A stretch of DNA of 64,000 nucleotides from Candidatus Zixiibacteriota bacterium (lineage in GTDB: Bacteria; Zixibacteria; MSB-5A5; GN15; FEB-12): contig JANQPI010000020.1 in NCBI GenBank assembly GCA_028289585.1, forward strand, positions 1 through 64,000. The letters run 5' to 3'. The notes beneath the pieces were generated by a model. That model did no database searches, was not told the DNA's origin, and saw only the letters and a list, made by a program, of their open reading frames with translations. Shown in pieces: positions 31,227 to 41,097 of the stretch. Within the stretch, counting starts at the first letter, position 1. Each line of letters starts with the position of its first letter. A program made the position numbers and the translations under genes.

Positions 31227-31540
31227 CCAGATTGCTGTTCGCCGACGATCTTGATCAGCACCCGCTCGGGTGGCGGCTATCGAATTCGCCGGAGAAAATC
31301 TGCTCCCACGATTCGAAATCGAGGCAACCATTTGTGATCGCTACTGTCACCTCGTGATCCATGCCTGGCAGAATGGCCGAATCGACCCGGCGCCGAAAAC
31401 TGGTCGTTCATGAAGGTCTGGTCGACGGTACCACACTGTTGTCGATGCATACCGAGCTCGAGAATGCCACCCGTAGGCAGAAGACAGCGCCTGACTGAAA
31501 TCGGGACGGAGTCGGGAAGGTATAGCTTGGCAACAATTAG

Positions 31541-31613
31541 CTCCCCCGGTTGGACTCGAACCAACGACCCGCTGATTAACAGTCAGCTGCTCTACCAACT
31601 GAGCTACAGGGGA
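31541..31613 (-). tRNA. tRNA-Asn (GTT)
   Basis: Reverse complement TCCCCTGTAGCTCAGTTGGTAGAGCAGCTGACTGTTAATCAGCGGGTCGTTGGTTCGAGTCCAACCGGGGGAG folds as a cloverleaf; anticodon loop CTGTTAA; discriminator G. Confidence 0.95.
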
Positions 31614-31780
31614 GTGTCACAAAAGGCAGATTCGTCGAAAATAACCCTCCCACCCAACCTGTCAACACGCTTTTTGGCGGCCCGCCCCGAGTCCCCTCAA
31701 CCCGATCTTCGGCGAAACCTCACCCTCCAAAAATCCGTAAGGCGACTACATCGTGTACCATTAGCGAAGGAACGAGCTCT

Positions 31781-32767
31781 ATGGGTAAGAGACAATTTTG
31801 GGGCGGGGGTCTGGTCGCACTCCTGGCTATTGGCCTGCTGGCGATCGACGCTCCGGCGAACCGCCATGGACATCGTGCCTGGCTGGGCGTCACAACTTCC
31901 ACGATTGACCGGCATCTCGTCGATCGCCTCGACCTGACCGTCGATTACGGCGCGATTATCGACCGGATCGAGGAAACGTCGCCGGCCGAGGAGGCCGGTC
32001 TCCGGCGAGACGACATCATTATTGCGTTCAACGGAGCCAAAGTCTGGGATGCCCATGATCTGCAGGATATGGTCCGCGATTCAGATGTTGGCGATGAGGT
32101 CGACCTGACTTTTGTACGGGATGGTGACGAGCAGATGACCACGGTCCGTCTCGAACGCCAACCGCGTTCCGAACGAAATCAGCTGTTCCCTGAGTTCGAT
32201 CTGGACCTGAGCGGGATTGGGAAGATCGATTTGCAGATGGACGAACTTCGGCGCCGAGAAATGGAATACGATCGGAACGCGCAGATCATCATTGATGAAC
32301 TCGGCAATCGTGCTCATGTCGGTTGGATGAGAAGTGCCTCGGCCTATCTGGGCGTTCGGTTCGTTTCACTGACCCGGCAGCTCGGCGAGTACTTTGGCGT
32401 CGAGCGAGGAGCCGGCGTTCTGGTCACGGAGGTTGAACGAGGATCGCCGGCTGATGAGGCTGGAATCAAGGCCGGAGATGTGATCACCGGTATTGATGAG
32501 GAACGTATTCGCGACGGCGAAATCTTCGTTGAAGTTATGCGGGAGTACCGCGAGGACGACGAGATCACCCTGACAATCATACGGGACAAGCAGGAACTGA
32601 CCCTTGAGGCAACCCTCGAAGAGGTTCGCTCGCGGAGTCGAGTTCGCTCGTTCGGCGCGATCGCCCCCTCCGCACCGGCCCTTGTTGAGGTCCCGTCACC
32701 GCCGGCAGTGCCGGCGGCCCCGGAGGTCCATCGCCTCATCGAGAGGGTCTCTCCTCCATCTGACTGA
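31781..32767 (+). CDS. PDZ-domain protein (two PDZ domains), exported
   Basis: SPAEEAGLRRDDIIIAFNGAKVWDAHDLQDMV and SPADEAGIKAGDVITGIDEERIRDGEIFVEVMR. Confidence 0.88.
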   Translation: MGKRQFWGGGLVALLAIGLLAIDAPANRHGHRAWLGVTTSTIDRHLVDRLDLTVDYGAIIDRIEETSPAEEAGLRRDDIIIAFNGAKVWDAHDLQDMVRDSDVGDEVDLTFVRDGDEQMTTVRLERQPRSERNQLFPEFDLDLSGIGKIDLQMDELRRREMEYDRNAQIIIDELGNRAHVGWMRSASAYLGVRFVSLTRQLGEYFGVERGAGVLVTEVERGSPADEAGIKAGDVITGIDEERIRDGEIFVEVMREYREDDEITLTIIRDKQELTLEATLEEVRSRSRVRSFGAIAPSAPALVEVPSPPAVPAAPEVHRLIERVSPPSD

Positions 32768-32794
32768 GCCTCAAAGAGAATTCCGTACCTGCAC

Positions 32795-32822
32795 ACGGCC
32801 CGCTCTTGAGCGGGCCGTTGCT
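32795..32822 (+). terminator. Intergenic hairpin between the PDZ gene and hprK
   Basis: acggcccgctcttgagcgggccgt perfect stem, followed by a weak T-rich stretch (tgcttgttgctc). Confidence 0.6.
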
Positions 32823-32861
32823 TGTTGCTCTCGACTGGCCAATCCCGGTATACTCGGTCGT

Positions 32862-33833
32862 ATGGCGTTGCTGATAGTCGAAGAATTCCTCAATGCTCGC
32901 CGCAACGAGCTCGAGTTGGCCGCTCTCACGGCCAGCAACACCGGCTTTCGTAAGGAGATCGAGGTCGCCGAAATCCACCGGCCAGGACTCGCACTCACCG
33001 GGTTTTTCGACCGCTTCCCGAACCGCCGACTCCAGATTCTTGGCGAAACCGAGGTCACCTACATGTCGACCCTGACCGATTCCCGGTTGGTCGATATCGC
33101 CGAGCGGCTCTTTGCGACCGGCATTCCGGTCGTTTTGATAGCGAAAGGGATCACGCCACCCCTTCCCTTTATCGAGGCCGCGCAGCGCGCCAACACTGCT
33201 GTACTTTCATCTCGATTGACGACAGCTGACCTGAGTAGCCGTCTCACCGCCTACCTTGATCACCGCTTTGCCCCGACGACCAACGTCCACGGCACGCTGG
33301 TTGATGTTTATGGTGTCGGACTGCTCTACACCGGTCGCTCCGGAATCGGTAAATCGGAGGTCGCGCTTGACCTGGTCGAACGCGGTCACCGGCTCGTAGC
33401 CGACGACGTGGTCAAGATCACTCGGGTTGCCCCGGATGTCCTGATGGGCTCCGGCTCGGAACTCCTTGGCCACCACATGGAGATCCGCGGCGTGGGCATC
33501 ATCGATATCGAAGAGCTGTTCGGCATCCGCGCAATCCGTCTGCAAAAGCGTATCGAGGTTGAGGTCCACCTCGCCTATTGGGAGGAAACGCAGGACTACG
33601 AACGGCTGGGTCTCGACGATTCGTTGACAACGATTCTCGGCTGCAAGATCCCGATCCTAACCGTACCGATTTCCCCCGGCAAGAATATCACGGTCATTTC
33701 GGAAGTCATCGCGATGAACCATATGTTGAAGGTATATGGCGAAAATTCGGCCGTGGAATTCTCCAAGAAACTGTCCCAAAGGCTCACGCGACAGAACATG
33801 ACCAAGGATTACCTCGAGGCCGACTTCGAGTAG
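32862..33833 (+). CDS. hprK: HPr kinase/phosphorylase
   Basis: Walker A GRSGIGKSEVALDLVERGH; signature EIRGVGIIDIEELFGIRAIR. Start placed at the ATG at 32862 rather than ORF start 32604. Confidence 0.92.
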   Translation: MALLIVEEFLNARRNELELAALTASNTGFRKEIEVAEIHRPGLALTGFFDRFPNRRLQILGETEVTYMSTLTDSRLVDIAERLFATGIPVVLIAKGITPPLPFIEAAQRANTAVLSSRLTTADLSSRLTAYLDHRFAPTTNVHGTLVDVYGVGLLYTGRSGIGKSEVALDLVERGHRLVADDVVKITRVAPDVLMGSGSELLGHHMEIRGVGIIDIEELFGIRAIRLQKRIEVEVHLAYWEETQDYERLGLDDSLTTILGCKIPILTVPISPGKNITVISEVIAMNHMLKVYGENSAVEFSKKLSQRLTRQNMTKDYLEADFE

Positions 33834-33957
33834 AGATCACTTGGCCTCCCCCTATGATTCCGCTATGTTCTCGGCTTGCCGGGAGGGCCGCACTGCGGGA
33901 ACCCGGCACTTTTCTGACCGTAGAACTGATCGACAATGATGGAGGTTACCCAGTCCC

Positions 33958-35673
33958 ATGTCGGCTAAGATGACCGGACACGTTATCGCACTGCTTGCAC
34001 TCTGCCTTGCGACAATCGGTTGCTCCGGACGCGAGAGTGATGTCATTGCTCGCGTAGGCAATTACGAAATTACCGCCCTGGAAATGGATGATATGCTCAC
34101 GCGCGTCAGCTTCCCGGACGCGACGTTTGATGACGAACTCACATACAAGCGAGCCAAACTGGACACCATGATCAACCAGCGTCTGTTGATCCTGGGAGCA
34201 TACGAACATGGGATTGACCGCGACCAGGAAATCGCTCGGGTCGTGCTGGCGAATCAGCAGCAGTTCCTGCTCGATGTGCTCTTCCTGCGAGAGATTGCCG
34301 ACAAGGTGACCGTTACCGAATCGGAGATTCGCGAATTCTACGACAATCTCGAGTTTGTTCACCGCGCCTCACAGATCGTACTCAAGACGGAGGCCGATGC
34401 CCAAGCGATGGTTGATCGATTGATCGCCGGTGAGAACTTCGAGCAACTTGCCTACGAATACTCGATCGATCCAGCCGCCCGTCGTACCCGGGGTGACATT
34501 GGTTACTTCGAGTACGATGCCGCTATTCCGGCACTGGCAAGTGCGGTCGTGCAAATGGAAGTCGGAGAAATCTCTCCGCCGATCGAGACTCGACTTGGCT
34601 GGCATGTCGTCCGACTTGACGATCGCGAAGAGAACAGCAACCGCGGTGAATATGACAAGGTCAAACGGCAACTCTACCAACGCCTACAGAGCACCAAGAT
34701 CGGTCAACGCACCGAAGAGTACTTCACGGAACTTCAGGGGCGGTATCAACTCACGGTCGACACCAATACGGTCAATTACCTTATGCACAAGCGCGCGCGG
34801 ATCTATCCTCCGCAGGTGCTGGCAGGAATGTCCAAAGGCGATTTCGATCTTACACAACTCGATCGCAACGAACGTGAACTTCCACTTGTGACGTGGGGTG
34901 CGGGACAACTGACTGTTGGTTCTTACTTCGAGCGCATCGCCGACCATCCGGTTCGAGCCCGTCCGGACCTTGATGATTACGAAGCACTCGAGTCGTTTGC
35001 TTTTCAGATCGTACAGACTGACATCCTCGCCTATGAGGCATCGGTCGCAGGGTTACAGGATGACCCAATCTATACTCGTAAGCTGCGGTTGTTCCGCGAG
35101 CTTAATATGGCAGCGGTCATGCGTAACGACACGATTCCCGCGAGCCTGGATATGGTCATCCCTGACTCAATGGTTCGAGCCTACTATCAAGAGAACATCG
35201 AGCGGTTCACCGAACCCGCACGCATCCGCGTTTATGAAATCCATGTATCTGATGAGATGCTCGCGCGTCGACTTCGTCGCGAAATCAAATCGATTGAGCA
35301 ATTCCGCGAGAAAGCGGTTGAATATACCGAACGTCCATCCTACCGGAACACCAATGGTGATCTTGGCTTCATCGAGCGTGAATGGCTCCCCGAGCTGTTT
35401 GATGCGGCCTGGAATACACCGAGCGGACAACTGATGGGACCGGTGGTCGTTGAGGGTAAGTACTCGATCTGCTGGGTGGGTGAACGTCAAGGACCGACAG
35501 TGATTGATTACCTCGATGTCAAACGGAACATAGTGCCGATGATGGTCGAAGAGAAGCGGCAGGAAGGTGTCGATATCTGGCTTCAGCAGCGCAAGCAGTC
35601 TACGGCGATTGAAGTATTCGATGACGCACTCGAACGCGCAATCCGCGAGCGCCGGGACAACATGATCGCATGA
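33958..35673 (+). CDS. Parvulin-type peptidylprolyl isomerase, lipoprotein (PpiC/SurA family)
   Basis: Lipobox ATIGCSG; RASQIVLKTEADAQAMVDRLIAGENFEQLAYEYSIDPAARRTRGDIGYFEYDA. Confidence 0.88.
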   Translation: MSAKMTGHVIALLALCLATIGCSGRESDVIARVGNYEITALEMDDMLTRVSFPDATFDDELTYKRAKLDTMINQRLLILGAYEHGIDRDQEIARVVLANQQQFLLDVLFLREIADKVTVTESEIREFYDNLEFVHRASQIVLKTEADAQAMVDRLIAGENFEQLAYEYSIDPAARRTRGDIGYFEYDAAIPALASAVVQMEVGEISPPIETRLGWHVVRLDDREENSNRGEYDKVKRQLYQRLQSTKIGQRTEEYFTELQGRYQLTVDTNTVNYLMHKRARIYPPQVLAGMSKGDFDLTQLDRNERELPLVTWGAGQLTVGSYFERIADHPVRARPDLDDYEALESFAFQIVQTDILAYEASVAGLQDDPIYTRKLRLFRELNMAAVMRNDTIPASLDMVIPDSMVRAYYQENIERFTEPARIRVYEIHVSDEMLARRLRREIKSIEQFREKAVEYTERPSYRNTNGDLGFIEREWLPELFDAAWNTPSGQLMGPVVVEGKYSICWVGERQGPTVIDYLDVKRNIVPMMVEEKRQEGVDIWLQQRKQSTAIEVFDDALERAIRERRDNMIA

Positions 35674-37010
35674 ACATACGGATTCATAGCTTACAACTCG
35701 TAGCGGCAGGATTTGTCACCTGTGCTATCGCTGTACTATTGCCAGAGGACGGTAATGCCCAAACGCGCTCCGAGTCAGGCCGGGATGTTATCGACCGCAT
35801 CGTCTGTGTCGTCGGACCGGATGTGATCACGGCTTCGGAACTGGCCGGACAAATGCAACTGGTAGCGCTCCAAACCGGCCGGCGACCGCGTACCGAGGCC
35901 GAAGTCATGGCCTTCCAGAACGAGATCCTCGAACAGATGATCGCGGATAAGCTCTTCCTGTTTGAAGCTCGCAAAGACACAACGATTGTGCTGCGGCCGG
36001 ATGAGGTCGACCAGGCGCTCGATGACCAGCTGGCGAGCCTCTCCCAGCGCTACGGATCGAACGAGGCATTCGTCGAAGCACTGGCTGCCGAAGGCCTCAC
36101 GCTGCGTGATCTTAGACGTCAGTACCGGGACGAAATCGAGAACCGCCTCCTGCGTCAACGCCTGATCCAAAACAAACTGTTCGATGTCGCCGTTTCACGG
36201 TTTGAGGTGGAGCGGTTCTACGACGTCTTCCAGGACTCCATTCCGGAGCAGCCGGAAGCACTGCGTCTCGCACATATCCTTCTTGAGGTTACTCCCGCAC
36301 AGGTGGTCGAAGACTCCGTTCGGGAAGCCGCCGCAGGCCTGCGTGAACGCGTCTTGCAAGGCGCTGACTTCGCATCGCTCGCCGTGCAGTTTTCTCAGGG
36401 ACCTTCGGCGCCCGGTGGTGGTGATCTCGGGTTTATTGCACGTGATGACGTCGTACCCGAGTTTGGACGAGCGGCTTTCAATTTGCAGCCGGGTGACATC
36501 TCCGGAGTCGTGCGCACACAATTCGGCTATCATATTATCAAGGCGGAGGATCGGCAGGGGGACCGCCTGCGCGTACGGCACATTTTACTGGAAGTCTTTC
36601 CATCGGCCGAGGACACCGCGCAAACGCTCTCACTTGCCGATTCTCTCCTGACTGAAGCGCGCGGCGATGGTGATTTTGGCGAACTCGCCAAAATCTTCAG
36701 CACGGACAATGAAACACGCGCGACCGGTGGAGAACTTGGTTGGTTTGCACTGAACGAACTCCCGGGGGAGTTTGCCGACTACCTCACCGGCTACACCGAT
36801 CCGGGTGAGATTCGCGGACCGGTCCCCTCTCCGTTCGGGTACCATATCTTCAATCTCCTCGAGTACCAGCCGCCCAAGTCGCTGACGATCGCAGACGATT
36901 ATGATCAGGTGCGCGAGTTGGCTCGACAGCAGAAGACCGGTCGGATTGTCGATGAGTTGATTGCGGAGCTGAAGTCTAAAACGTACATCGAGTACCGCCT
37001 CGAAGGCTAA
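35670..37010 (+). CDS. SurA-like peptidylprolyl isomerase with two parvulin domains
   Basis: LRLAHILLEVTPAQ...FSQGPSAPGGGDLGFI...FGYHIIKAEDRQGDRLRVRHILLEVFPSAED...GGELGWF; 4-nt overlap with the preceding gene. Confidence 0.92.
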   Translation: MNIRIHSLQLVAAGFVTCAIAVLLPEDGNAQTRSESGRDVIDRIVCVVGPDVITASELAGQMQLVALQTGRRPRTEAEVMAFQNEILEQMIADKLFLFEARKDTTIVLRPDEVDQALDDQLASLSQRYGSNEAFVEALAAEGLTLRDLRRQYRDEIENRLLRQRLIQNKLFDVAVSRFEVERFYDVFQDSIPEQPEALRLAHILLEVTPAQVVEDSVREAAAGLRERVLQGADFASLAVQFSQGPSAPGGGDLGFIARDDVVPEFGRAAFNLQPGDISGVVRTQFGYHIIKAEDRQGDRLRVRHILLEVFPSAEDTAQTLSLADSLLTEARGDGDFGELAKIFSTDNETRATGGELGWFALNELPGEFADYLTGYTDPGEIRGPVPSPFGYHIFNLLEYQPPKSLTIADDYDQVRELARQQKTGRIVDELIAELKSKTYIEYRLEG

Positions 37011-37255
37011 TGCGGCTCGACGATTTCCTATCCACGGTCGGAGTGATCAAGCGCCGCACAATCGCCAAGCAACTGGCCGACAGCGGCCTCATTGAGGTCA
37101 ACGGCTCCCGTGCCAAACCAAGCTACCAGATCAAAGCGAACGACATTGTGAGTATCCGTGGTTCCAAACCTCAAGTCGTTGAGGTCCTTGATCTTCCCCG
37201 CGGATCAGTGCCCCGCGCCGAGCGCGAGCGCTTCATCCGTGAGATTCCCCGATAA
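37010..37255 (+). CDS. S4 domain RNA-binding protein (Hsp15/RqcH-associated-like)
   Basis: MRLDDFLSTVGVIKRRTIAKQLADSGLIEVNGSRAKPSYQIKANDIVSI. Confidence 0.88.
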   Translation: MRLDDFLSTVGVIKRRTIAKQLADSGLIEVNGSRAKPSYQIKANDIVSIRGSKPQVVEVLDLPRGSVPRAERERFIREIPR

Positions 37256-37383
37256 CCCCGGTTGAGACCATCCTGACCGCACTCTATATTGAGACGTGAA
37301 CCTGTCTCGCCAACGACCGGTTTACAACTATATACAACACTGCATGCGGCTGATGACGCCGACCGAACCTAGCCCAACAGGAA

Positions 37384-38880
37384 ATGCTACCCATGGCCGT
37401 TACGACCGATATCACCACTACCCGCCCCGCCACCATCGGTGAGCTCAAGGCATCCGGGTGGGCCAGTCGTCCCGTGAAGCTCGAAATGCGCGAAAATCTC
37501 ATCCGGCGTATTCAGAGCGGCGAATCACTCTTCCCGGGCATTGTCGGGTTCGAGCAGACCGTTGTGCCGCAACTGGTCAATGCGATTCTCTCGCAACACC
37601 ACTTCATTCTCCTCGGCCTTCGTGGCCAGGCTAAAACCCGAATCATCCGGCAACTGGTGACGCTTCTCGACGAGTGGCAACCAAGCCTCGACGATACCTA
37701 TCTGAACGAGGATCCGCTCGCTCCGATCTCCCCTAAGGGAAAGAGACACGTTGCCGCAATGGCTGACGATACACCGATCGTGTGGCGCCACCGCTCGGAA
37801 CGCTTTCACGAAAAGCTGGCGACACCCGACGTTTCGATTGCCGACCTGATCGGTGATATCGATCCGATCAAAGCCGCCCGCGAAAAACTCGATATCTCCA
37901 ATGAAGATGTCATCCACTGGGGTATTATCCCCCGCACCAATCGCGGTATTTTTGCAATCAACGAACTGCCCGATTTGCAACCGCGTATCCAGGTCGGTCT
38001 GTTGAATATCCTTGAGGAATCAGACATTCAGGTTCGTGGCTTTCCGCTGCGGGTACCGATGGATATCTGCATGGTCTTCTCGGCCAATCCGGAAGACTAC
38101 ACCAACCGCGGCAATATCATCACACCGCTCAAAGATCGCATTGACTCGCAGATCATTACGCACTACCCGCGGACCCGGGACGAGGCGAAAGCGATCACGC
38201 AGCAGGAAATTCACAACAAATCTGAAGCACCCGTCGAACTGATGCGGGACATTATCGAAGAGGTATCGGTCCAGGCGCGCTCATCAGAGTTTGTCGATCA
38301 GAATTCAGGCGTTTCGGCGCGCATGTCGATTTCGGCGTATGAGAACTTCCTCTCCAACGTTGAACAGCGGAAAATCCGTCTCGGTGAACCGGACTACTAC
38401 CCGCGTATCTGTGATGTTTACGCGATTGTTCCATCACTCACCGGTAAGATCGAGTTGGTGTATGAGGGCGAACAGGAAGGACCGATTCTCGTCGCCAGGA
38501 CACTGATCGGCAAGGCGATCGACGCTATCTTCGCCGAACATTTCCCTGTTCCGCGCAAAGGCAAGCCCGACCCGGACAAACCGGAACAAGAGAATCCTTA
38601 CGAGGCAGTGACTGACTTCTTCTCCGGAGGACGGCAGTTAACGATTAGCGACGAAATGTCTCATGACGATTACCGGCAAACACTTTACAGCCTTCCCGGA
38701 TTGTCGGCGATTGTCGAGCGGTACTGGCCGACCGACGACGAACGGGAGCTACTATTGCGCATGGAATTGGTCCTCGAAGGACTCTTCCATAATAATGTGA
38801 TCGCCCGTGCTGACGACGACATGGCCGTTACCTACGGCGATCTCTTCAGCGACATGCTCAAAGGAATGGGCGGCGAGTGA
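37384..38880 (+). CDS. MoxR/magnesium-chelatase I-like AAA+ ATPase
   Basis: ILLGLRGQAKTRIIRQLV; GIFAINELPDLQPRIQVGLLNILEESDIQVRGFPLRVPMDICMVFSANPEDYTNRG. Confidence 0.88.
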   Translation: MLPMAVTTDITTTRPATIGELKASGWASRPVKLEMRENLIRRIQSGESLFPGIVGFEQTVVPQLVNAILSQHHFILLGLRGQAKTRIIRQLVTLLDEWQPSLDDTYLNEDPLAPISPKGKRHVAAMADDTPIVWRHRSERFHEKLATPDVSIADLIGDIDPIKAAREKLDISNEDVIHWGIIPRTNRGIFAINELPDLQPRIQVGLLNILEESDIQVRGFPLRVPMDICMVFSANPEDYTNRGNIITPLKDRIDSQIITHYPRTRDEAKAITQQEIHNKSEAPVELMRDIIEEVSVQARSSEFVDQNSGVSARMSISAYENFLSNVEQRKIRLGEPDYYPRICDVYAIVPSLTGKIELVYEGEQEGPILVARTLIGKAIDAIFAEHFPVPRKGKPDPDKPEQENPYEAVTDFFSGGRQLTISDEMSHDDYRQTLYSLPGLSAIVERYWPTDDERELLLRMELVLEGLFHNNVIARADDDMAVTYGDLFSDMLKGMGGE

Positions 38881-39980
38881 AGTTTACCTACTTCGAGTGG
38901 AATGAGGATATGGCCCAGCGCCTCAAGGCGCTGGCTGACCTCATGTCGATTTACAACTATCTCCTGATGCGCATGGATGGTGATGTCGAGGAGACGCTTC
39001 GCCTCATGGAACGGCTGCAGGCGCAGGGGATTCTCGACGAAAAGTACGACCTCGACGAGTTCAAGGAGCAGCTCAAGAAGCAGAACCTGATTCAGGAGGG
39101 GAAGTCGGGGCTCTCTCTCGCTCCCAAGGGTGAACGTTCGCTTCGTCAATCGGCATTCGACGCGATCTTCAACAAGCTGCGCGTTGGTGGTAAAGGTGAC
39201 CACCGTGTTCCGCGCGAGGGCGGTACGTCCGAAGAGCCACTCCCCGAACGGCGACCGTACGAGTTTGGAGACAACCCTCGCCACATCGACTACACCGCGT
39301 CGATCTTCAACGCCATCCAGCGCGACGCCACGCTCGGATTCGATCTGACCGAACAGGACCTTGAAGTCTATGAGACGGAAAAGTCAACGTCGTGTGCGAC
39401 GGTCCTGATGATCGACATCTCGCACTCGATGATTCTCTACGGCGAGGATCGGATCACGCCGGCCAAGCAGGTCGCGATGGCGTTCACTGAGTTGATTCTC
39501 ACGCGCTTCCCCAAAGATCATCTCTCGGTGATCACGTTCGGCGATTGGGCGGAGGAGATACCAATCAAGCAGTTGCCGTATCTCGCCGTCGGACCGTATC
39601 ACACGAATACCCAGGCTGGGCTGCGATTGGCGCGGCAGATTTTGCTGACCAAGAAGCATGTGAACAAACAGATCTTCATGATTACCGACGGGAAACCGTC
39701 GATGATCAACCGACCCAACGGGTCGATTTACAAAAACCCAGTCGGGCTCGATCCGCGCATTGTCAATCGGACGTTAGATGAGGCGGTCATCTGCCGTAAG
39801 AAGCGGATGCCGATTACGACGTTTATGGTGACCGATGATCCGTATCTCCAACAGTTCGTCGCGCGTTTGACCGAGTTGAACAAAGGGCGCGCGTATTTCT
39901 CTTCCGTCGACAATCTTGGCCAGTTTGTCTTGTGGGATTTCGTCTCGCATCGGAAGCGCAAAGGCAAAGGGCACGGATAA
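38877..39980 (+). CDS. VWA domain protein (ChlD-like partner of upstream AAA+)
   Basis: MIDISHSM MIDAS motif; MFMITDG-like IFMITDGKPS; 4-nt overlap with the AAA+ gene. Confidence 0.87.
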   Translation: MKFTYFEWNEDMAQRLKALADLMSIYNYLLMRMDGDVEETLRLMERLQAQGILDEKYDLDEFKEQLKKQNLIQEGKSGLSLAPKGERSLRQSAFDAIFNKLRVGGKGDHRVPREGGTSEEPLPERRPYEFGDNPRHIDYTASIFNAIQRDATLGFDLTEQDLEVYETEKSTSCATVLMIDISHSMILYGEDRITPAKQVAMAFTELILTRFPKDHLSVITFGDWAEEIPIKQLPYLAVGPYHTNTQAGLRLARQILLTKKHVNKQIFMITDGKPSMINRPNGSIYKNPVGLDPRIVNRTLDEAVICRKKRMPITTFMVTDDPYLQQFVARLTELNKGRAYFSSVDNLGQFVLWDFVSHRKRKGKGHG

Positions 39981-39999
39981 CCCCCCGCTTCGTTTTTTC

Positions 40000-40026
40000 G
40001 TCATCCCCGCGTAGGCGGGGATCCAG
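40000..40026. repeat. REP-like palindromic repeat, copy 1
   Basis: gtcatccccgcgtaggcggggatccag; ccccgc/gcgggg stem. Confidence 0.8.
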
Positions 40027-40066
40027 GTTCGTCTTTACCGACGACTAAATATGAACTCAAGAACGG

Positions 40067-40084
40067 GCAGGTGAGGACACCTGC
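40067..40084. repeat. GCAGGTG-AGGA-CACCTGC palindrome, copy 1
   Basis: Perfect 7-bp arms; same element at 40199-40215 and 41050-41069. Confidence 0.8.
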
Positions 40085-40098
40085 CGCGCACGGGAGCC

Positions 40099-40125
40099 GT
40101 CATCCCCGCGCAGGCGGGGATCCAG
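40099..40125. repeat. REP-like palindromic repeat, copy 2
   Basis: gtcatccccgcgcaggcggggatccag; one mismatch from copy 1. Confidence 0.8.
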
Positions 40126-40238
40126 TCTTGTCTTCGCCGGTAACCGTCACTAGATTTAAAAGCGGGTAGACTGGTATATCTGCTGCAGTCGTGGGCGGAA
40201 GGTGTCCTCACCTGCCGCTTCTTTGCTAGGGAGCGATC

Positions 40239-40790
40239 ATGAACGGCCAAGCTTACCTCGACGAAATGAAAGACCGCTATCAAAGCTACCAGTCAATGGC
40301 CGAGAAAACACTCACACAGCTGTCCGACGATGACTTCTTCCGGCAACCCACCCCACACGACAATAGCATCGCGATCACAGTCAAGCACCTCGCCGGTAAC
40401 TCCCGCTCCCGCTGGCGTAACTTCCTGACTGAGGACGGCGAGAAACCGGACCGCAACCGCGACACGGAATTCGAGCTGAGCGAAAGCGATACGCGCGAAT
40501 CGATCATGGCAGCGTGGAGGGCAAGCTGGGAGATTATCGAATCCGAACTCGGTGCCTTGACCGAGGCCGATCTCGATCGGACCGTGACGATCCGTGGCGA
40601 GCCACATCTCGTCGTACAAGCGCTGGGACGGAATCTGACGCATCTCGCGTATCACGTTGGCCAGATCGTCTGGCTCGCCCGGCATCTCCTCGGCGACAAG
40701 TGGCAGACGCTCTCGATCCCCAAGGGCTCATCGCAGGCACAAAATGACCGCTACGCCGACAAGTTCGGCGACTGGCAGAAGTCCAAGTAG
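40239..40790 (+). CDS. DUF1572/DinB-superfamily protein
   Basis: ITVKHLAGNSRSRWRNFLTEDGEKPDRNRDTEFE; LTHLAYHVGQIVWLARHLLGDKWQTLSIPKG. Confidence 0.88.
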   Translation: MNGQAYLDEMKDRYQSYQSMAEKTLTQLSDDDFFRQPTPHDNSIAITVKHLAGNSRSRWRNFLTEDGEKPDRNRDTEFELSESDTRESIMAAWRASWEIIESELGALTEADLDRTVTIRGEPHLVVQALGRNLTHLAYHVGQIVWLARHLLGDKWQTLSIPKGSSQAQNDRYADKFGDWQKSK

Positions 40791-40851
40791 CTGAAACATT
40801 CCCGCACCTCAGCCGTTTAACCGACTCCGGGCATGGGCTCGGCCTTGTGTA

Positions 40852-41069
40852 ATCGGCTCTGTAAGCCGATATTACGGGTTACCGACCCACGATTGGGTCG
40901 ACTGCTCTTTGACAACTGAGATGGCTAAGCCATCTCTCGCGCTCCGTTGTCCAACGGAGCCCCTAGTTTGCGTGCGCTCCGGCTGTGCCGGTGGGCGGCG
41001 GGCATCGCCCGCTTCACTGCCACGACAGAAGTCAGCTGTGCCGGTGGGCGGCAGGTGTCCTCACCTGCC
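40852..41069. repeat. Cluster of six consecutive perfect small hairpins upstream of ssrA, with an 18-bp direct repeat
   Basis: atcggct/agccgat, cgaccca/tgggtcg, gagatggc/gccatctc, gctccgttg/caacggagc, gcgggc/gcccgc, ggcaggtg/cacctgcc; gctgtgccggtgggcggc at 40982 and 41035. Confidence 0.75.
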
Positions 41070-41097
41070 CCAAGCCTACGTGAACGTCACGAGTGAC

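Noticed and set aside
32604-32861. N-terminal 86-residue extension of the hprK ORF
   Set aside because: Overlaps the PDZ gene out of frame and the terminator-like hairpin; translation is Arg/Ser/Pro-rich. ATG at 32862 fits HprK.
40000-40125. Possible CRISPR array from the two gtcatccccgcg repeats
   Set aside because: Only two copies, strongly palindromic, no regular spacer series and no cas genes; better explained as REP-like elements.
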